Assembly (NCBI GenBank): GCA_903813345.2
Contig: CAIIXF020000003.1
Coordinates: 25,127,248 to 25,191,247, forward strand
DNA length: 64,000 bases
Direction of reading: 5' to 3'
Source of the DNA: Owenia fusiformis
Lineage: Eukaryota > Annelida > Polychaeta > Sabellida > Oweniidae
Positions 58,940 to 64,000 of this stretch are shown in pieces; position 1 is the stretch's first letter, and each line of letters opens with the position of its first letter. The notes under the pieces are model-generated. The model was not told the origin of the DNA. It saw only the letters and a program-made list of their open reading frames with translations, and ran no database searches. The position numbers and the translations under genes were made by a program.

Positions 58940-59180
58940 GTAGCTATAAGTGCACTGGCGGATCCAGGGGGTGGGGGCATCTGGCCTGGGCACAGAAAGA
59001 AATATTTGGGCCCAAAAATTTTTAGGGCCTCAATTAAGGGGCAATTTTGGGCATTACTTGGCCTTAAAAATGGGCCTTAAATTTTCAAAATTTGGGGCCA
59101 GTTTTTGGATTTAGGGGCACAAGTTTTTTTATGATTCGATTTTGGCTCCCTTGTTAGCTTCTGGATCCACCAGTGAAGTA
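58940..59180. repeat. Low-complexity GGATCCAGGGGGTGGGGG repeat fragment
   Basis: ACTGGCGGATCCAGGGGGTG near 58955 and GCTTCTGGATCCACCAGTG at 59157-59175 are inverted ends of a ~220-bp segment rich in TTTGGG and GGGCC words; CCTGGATCCGCCACTG recurs at 53818-53833. Confidence 0.55.
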
Positions 59181-59576
59181 ACAAATAATTTATCAGTGAT
59201 TTTGTGACTGGCACAATTTTAGTTTTATGTTTGCTATACAGCTGTACATATAACTCATTTTCATCCTGATGACATCACTCACTGAAGTAATGAATAAGTC
59301 AGAGTTATATCTATATGTATTCCTGGATATTATCTTGGATACAGATATGGAAAATTCCAAATTCATTTTTTTAACAATGTGAAGTCCTCACTTGGATAAA
59401 GTAGCTGCCTATGTATCACTTTGATACCTTCAGCTTTGAGTTGTGTGTTCTGTGTACTTGTACATTATCTATGTATTGCACATTTAACTGTGCATTATAG
59501 CAAATGCCAAGGGCTTATGTGTAAGTCAGTTTTGAAGATGTTATATAGAGAAAACTGTCTTCGGCTGCATGTGTTA

Positions 59577-61746
59577 CTATTTGGTACAAACAGCACATGT
59601 TAGTTCCATGTGGTGTTGATAGCTAGGGCAGGGTAAGGAGCCACACTTGGCTTCCACCACATACAGCAGGCCTCCATCCTTGTCCTCATGACCTGCTGCA
59701 TCAGCTTCAGGTGCTTCATCAATGCAAATAAACTCAGAATGTTGGTGAGTGTAATGTTGACTCATTAGGTAACCATTGTATTCCTTGGTCCATGAATCAG
59801 GGCATGTTTTCATTGCAGGGAGCATAAAGTGGCTGCTCCTATCTGGTACCCTGCAAACTGCACACACCGCATCATGGTTATGTAGCCAAGTAGCTGGTTT
59901 GGTTGGGTCAGGAAAATTGTCAGTGAGAAATGGGTTGTTACTGTTACTGACTTGATACTCAACTCCATAAATAAATGCCCCAGACTGTTCACCAGCTGTG
60001 GTCTTCCCCCACTCAGGTTCCCTGGGTAGACAAAGATAGTTGCCTCCTGATCCTGTGTGTGTATAGTGTGATTTACCCATTATACCTTCAAAGGAAAGAT
60101 AATAGTGTGTGATATATTTCTAGTTGTAAACCATCATTATAATGTTCTTATCCTTAGAGTATAATCCATTAATTAACGCTATCAGTAGTTAATAAGGTAT
60201 CTTCTGGCAGTTATATTTGACACAATACATTTACATGTATCTTTTTAGCCAGTAAGTTGCTCATACATTTACCTGAGTAGACATTCTCAGTTGTATCTGG
60301 GCAGGTTGTCCTTCCCCATCTCACATACACTGCACCCCCATTAGAGTGACCAGGTTGACCTGGGGGACTTTGTATACCAGAAGACCTACTTTTGTTGGTA
60401 ACATCATGGTGGAGCTGCTCCAGTAAACGACTTATATCATTGGCCCATTGACTCTGGCCACTGTTTCCCTAAATAATATATTATTAGGCCATTTTCAAAT
60501 TCAATCAGGATTCTCTTTAGAAGTCAGTTTTTATTTATATTTTGATGCGCCTACATTTATTTTTTACTGACAGCCAGGTAGCCTCACTAAACAAGAACAA
60601 TGTGTTCCTTTCATTATTTGTTTGATCAGTCCATCTAACACCTTCATGATGGCTGGCTTACAATAATTATTACTAGCATTCCCTTATAGACAAACAATTG
60701 ATGAGAATTTGGACTTTTTAAACATTCCAACATTAAACCCTAATACAAGTAAATTGATTACTCACATCTCTCCCATCCCTTCCTGCTAGTCCTTGTGGTC
60801 CAGGTGGTCCTTGGGGTCCTGATTTCCCTTGTGGTCCGGGTGGGCCAGATGGTCCCATTCGTCCATCTCTGCCATCACGACCATATATATTTCCAGCTGA
60901 AAAAGAGGTGTTATGTTAAATCAGATCACGATTGGTATTCCTAATATTTGGATTGTTAGCCTTCTAATAATAACACAAGTGTTGTTTACCTTGAACAGCT
61001 GCTGTTGCCTCCCGTTTTCCTCTTATTATACGTGTGACATTGTATTCTTCATTTATATCCATATTATTAGCCTTGTTGGTCCAGTGCTAGAAAAAATCAG
61101 AAAGTATAGAGGGCAGTGAATATATTTGTATAATTTTAGAAAAATGGATAAATATATTTACGAGGCAAGCACAGGTGCCAAAATGGAAACACCAGAGTAT
61201 TAAACCAAACAGAACATTAGATAAGAAGATATTCATTATTCATTATCACAATTCAAAGCTCCAAGACCATGGAACATTTTATTCATACTAAAGTCACTAC
61301 CCCAGGGTCACATCATTTGTCAAGCCTGATTGTCTTCATTTTTTAGTAGAGCGTTAGTGGTCTTAATTTGTTTGGTTATGAGTCTATGTCATGCAAAAAC
61401 TTTTTCAGTCTGGACAGTTGACATGTTTATGCATCACATATTGAAGTAAATATAATGTTTTAATACATACCAGTGCCTCTGTTTCAAGTGTACCAATACG
61501 AATATTTAACTCTTTGATTTCATTCAGGAAATTCTCCTTCATTTTGAAAAACTCATCTTGTACAGTAGATAGCTCATTTCTCACTTTGAGAAATTCATCA
61601 TTCTCTAGTATTGGCATTGACCCTCTGTTTTGTTTTTGCAATTCAACGAATAAAACCATCGTGCAAACCAATGAAATGATAGCAACTACAACTGCAAAGA
61701 ATGCAGTGGAAAACAAATACATCTTTTCTTTGCTTTCCATCTTCAT
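59577..61746 (-). CDS. Type II transmembrane short-chain collagen with C4-type C-terminal domain
   Basis: Five minus-strand exons join in phase: 61471-61746, 60990-61086, 60766-60896, 60273-60468 and 59577-60085, giving 402 residues. The order is: short cytoplasmic tail, membrane helix (residues about 9-33), coiled-coil stalk (about 45-92), a possible N-glycosylation site (NVT, 108-110) and a furin-type site RGKR (114-117), then about 14 Gly-X-Y triplets from residue 130 ([20 protein letters not shown]). The last two exons encode the cysteine-rich domain found in sponge short-chain collagen C4-like proteins ([43 protein letters not shown], and a closing ELTCAVCTK). Such proteins are extracellular or cell-surface; here a membrane-anchored form that might be shed by a furin-like protease is suggested. 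The start is the first Met of the frame, before a charged stretch and the helix. Function beyond structural/adhesive is unknown. Confidence 0.9.
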
Positions 61747-62838
61747 CTTCAGTTTCTTTATAATAATACTTGTACTTCTTGAATTCAGTGTGATTTTTGT
61801 TAACTTTCAATGTTAAAGTTGTTTTTAATTCAAAAACCTGTAAACAACTTTTCAGTTTCCACCCTGGTTTCACCTTGTTTGCTTTACATGATATTTATAT
61901 TTACTTTAGATTTATGGGGTCTCTGGTTATCCAAGTTGCTTTGGGATATTGTGAGGCCCTTCATCTCTGTTTCTTAGTGTTCATTTGTTTGAAGATGATA
62001 CAAATCTAGAATGAAAATTTACTTGAGCTTTATTAGGAACATTCCAGGATTTTATATTATATTATTCATGAAGTAAGCCAGCCCAGTAGAGCGTGTACAT
62101 GATACAAGTGGTCCCAGGTTTGCCCATATGTTATTGTACTTACATGTATGTTCTTCAGGGTTCTGACCTCACTATCCATGTTCCTTCCTCCCGAACCACA
62201 TTCTCACAACTCAAATATCAATTCTGTCGCAAACCACCAGTTCCTTTCTCCAGTCACAAACCACAGAAATAGTGGAGAAATAAGTTAGGGAGAAAGAAAG
62301 TCCTGGTTTGCAACTAAAGAATCAATATTTGCGTTGGAGAGCATGGTTCGAAGGGAAGGAATGAGGATAGCGAGGTCAGACCACGTTTGCGGTTTGTGGA
62401 AGTCTAGGACTCTTGGTTTTGCAACACAATAAAGATCATTGATCTATATCTTAGATTGACCGAATGTACAGTACTTGACTCATACCAACCAGATAACTTC
62501 TATGATAATCACCCAAGGGCATCACTCATTTTAGAAACATTCAAATTAGCACCCATTACTGCTTGATCTGAAGTATTGGGGTCTGCTACTCAAGGGTGTT
62601 GCTGTGATCTTGTGTCAAATTGAGAAATGGATTATTTCACCTAATGTGACATTCATTGAAACACACAGCTCAAGCATTACAATGATTTATATTCAGTACA
62701 TTTATTTTTAGCAGATTTCTTTGAAACGGTTTAAGTATGAGATAAACATGATTGCGTTTCAACCAATAGAATCAGTCCTATGTTTGCCATTATTTACCAT
62801 CTATTTTAAAAACATCCCAATCTGTATCTCTTTCTCAG

Positions 62839-62972
62839 GTTTCAATGTCACAAAGGATGAATTTGCTTTCATTGATAACCTTGAGTTTATAATTCAAGCA
62901 AACAAACAACTTAGTTTGGGACAACATGATCTTATTTTTACTTTCTTTGATCCGACAAAATGTTCAATATAA
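62839..62972 (+). other. Possible terminal coding exon of an unidentified plus-strand gene
   Basis: A pyrimidine-rich acceptor (TCTCTTTCTCAG) opens a frame reading GFNVTKDEFAFIDNLEFII, continuing QANKQLSLGQHDLIF and TFFDPTKCSI to TAA 62970-62972. AATAAA follows at 62984-62989. No upstream exon was found to join it; it could be the far 3' end of a gene spanning the collagen locus or a chance open frame. Confidence 0.3.
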
Positions 62973-63565
62973 TGTTACTTGCGAATAAAGTAATCTGATA
63001 AAATGATTTCTCATTGTATATATTGCATAATGATGGTGATGTACATTGTTATACCCCCACATCATGTGGGGCTATATTTTTGTATATTGCAGAATGATCA
63101 TGGTATTTATGTTTCGGTATATTGCAGCATGATTGTAGTATTACCTTGTTGTAATACGTAGAATGATGGTGATATAACATTGTTGTAATTATTGCATTAT
63201 GATGGTGATTTTGCATTATTGTACATTAAAGACGCACTATACTTAATTTAGAAGAAAAAATAATAAAATAATCATTGAAACATGTTACTCACACACTTGC
63301 TCAAATATTACAAAAAATTGATTTGCTTGAATATTGAACCAAGAAAAAAATAACTCGCATAGAAAAAAGCACTTGAAGTTCAGAGATCATAAGACATGCA
63401 TGCACATGTTATAACAAAGTCCATATTTTAAATTACTATTGATTTAAAAGATGGCGACACTTCTATAAAAATGAATGTTTCATGTAATACAAACAACTTT
63501 GCCATCTTTCAATGACATTGATAAAAACTTGATATGTAAAGCTTGACAGATCGAAAATATTTTTA

Positions 63566-64000
63566 CCCCATCGAACAAAGTTCGGAGGGATATAGGGAAT
63601 GCCTCCGTCCGTCCGTATGTACATCCATCCGTCCGTCAGTCCATCCGTCCGGGCAATAACTCAAATACCGTTGGCCCTATTTTGTTCATATTTTGTACAC
63701 ATATACCCTATGGGAGTAGAAGTCCTGCTCGAAAGCCGATTTTCAAAATGGCCGCTCATTTAAAAATGGTGGCCATTTTAGTGCCGATTTTACAGTAATT
63801 TAGGTGCAATATGTAAAACTGTAATAGCAATATGTTTTAAATGTAAACAAATTATATAGGACATTAATAAAGCTAGAAATGTAGATATTTAAGAAACACA
63901 TGGCAGCCATCTTGAAAAATGGCCGCCTTTACTCGTTATTTTATGTTCTTTACTATAACTCGAAAAGTAGTGGAGCGATTTTGTTCATATTTGGCATGTG
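63566..64000. mobile_element. Copy of the TCCGTCCG / CCCCATCGAAC element, runs off the window
   Basis: ACCCCATCGAACAAAGTTCG opens the copy, then a TCCGTCCG-rich segment, CAATAACTCAAATACCG and AAATGGCCGCTCATTT-AAAATGG-GGCCATTTT follow, with a second unit near 63905-63985. It resembles the left part of the element at 28876-29680. Confidence 0.7.

Noticed and set aside
1-64000. CRISPR arrays, operons, bacterial-type systems
   Set aside because: The window is clearly eukaryotic with spliced genes; no direct-repeat/spacer pattern of CRISPR type was seen.

Overview
The window is AT-rich metazoan DNA: coding sequence is split into short exons with GT-AG introns, intergenic DNA is long, and dispersed transposons, foldback elements and mini/microsatellites are dense. 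The mix of genes (a selenocysteine-type MsrA, a short-chain-collagen-C4 membrane collagen, an FBXO15-like F-box gene) and repeats (TCCGTCCG/AAAATGGCCGCC elements, CAGGCCCGTAGCCAGG foldbacks) suggests a marine invertebrate bilaterian. I cannot fix the phylum from sequence alone.

Layout. 1-2.9 kb: repeats, no convincing gene. 2981-4165 (-): intact single-exon GFOD-family oxidoreductase. 4.3-7.1 kb: repeat block with 16-bp palindromes, three diverged copies of one unit, a foldback insertion with target-site duplication and a tRNA-like Pol III remnant. 7165-10.97 kb (+): MsrA with in-frame TGA at the catalytic position, two tandem alternative terminal exons and a SECIS-like stem-loop in the 3' UTR. 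12.0-31.55 kb (+): long multi-exon EF-hand gene; its 5' part holds a duplicated leader/uORF flanking a foldback, and its introns hold a dead LINE, MITEs and other repeats. 34-36.4 kb: a tandem array that reverses orientation, then a 31-bp minisatellite. 38992-39768 (+): orphan two-helix membrane protein with a repetitive tail. 42.7-43.3 kb: foldback element. 44696-50181 (-): HSBP1 with a textbook U12-type AT-AC intron and a hAT-like insertion nested in a foldback in intron 1. 50.7-53.9 kb: inverted tandem array, hairpins and a mariner-like element built from two inverted 3' ends. 54287-57110 (+): FBXO15-like F-box gene, 3' part not found. 57.3-58.7 kb: more foldbacks. 59577-61746 (-): type II transmembrane collagen with a furin-like site and C4-type C-terminal domain. 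62-64 kb: a possible terminal exon and another TCCGTCCG repeat.

The genes show no sign of acting together; they are independent transcription units. The strongest biology is the MsrA locus, where an in-frame UGA, conserved flanking motif and downstream SECIS agree on a selenoenzyme, combined with duplicated terminal exons. The HSBP1 AT-AC intron is the second clear molecular finding. All splice junctions given were checked for reading-phase continuity by hand; nothing was tested against transcripts or databases.
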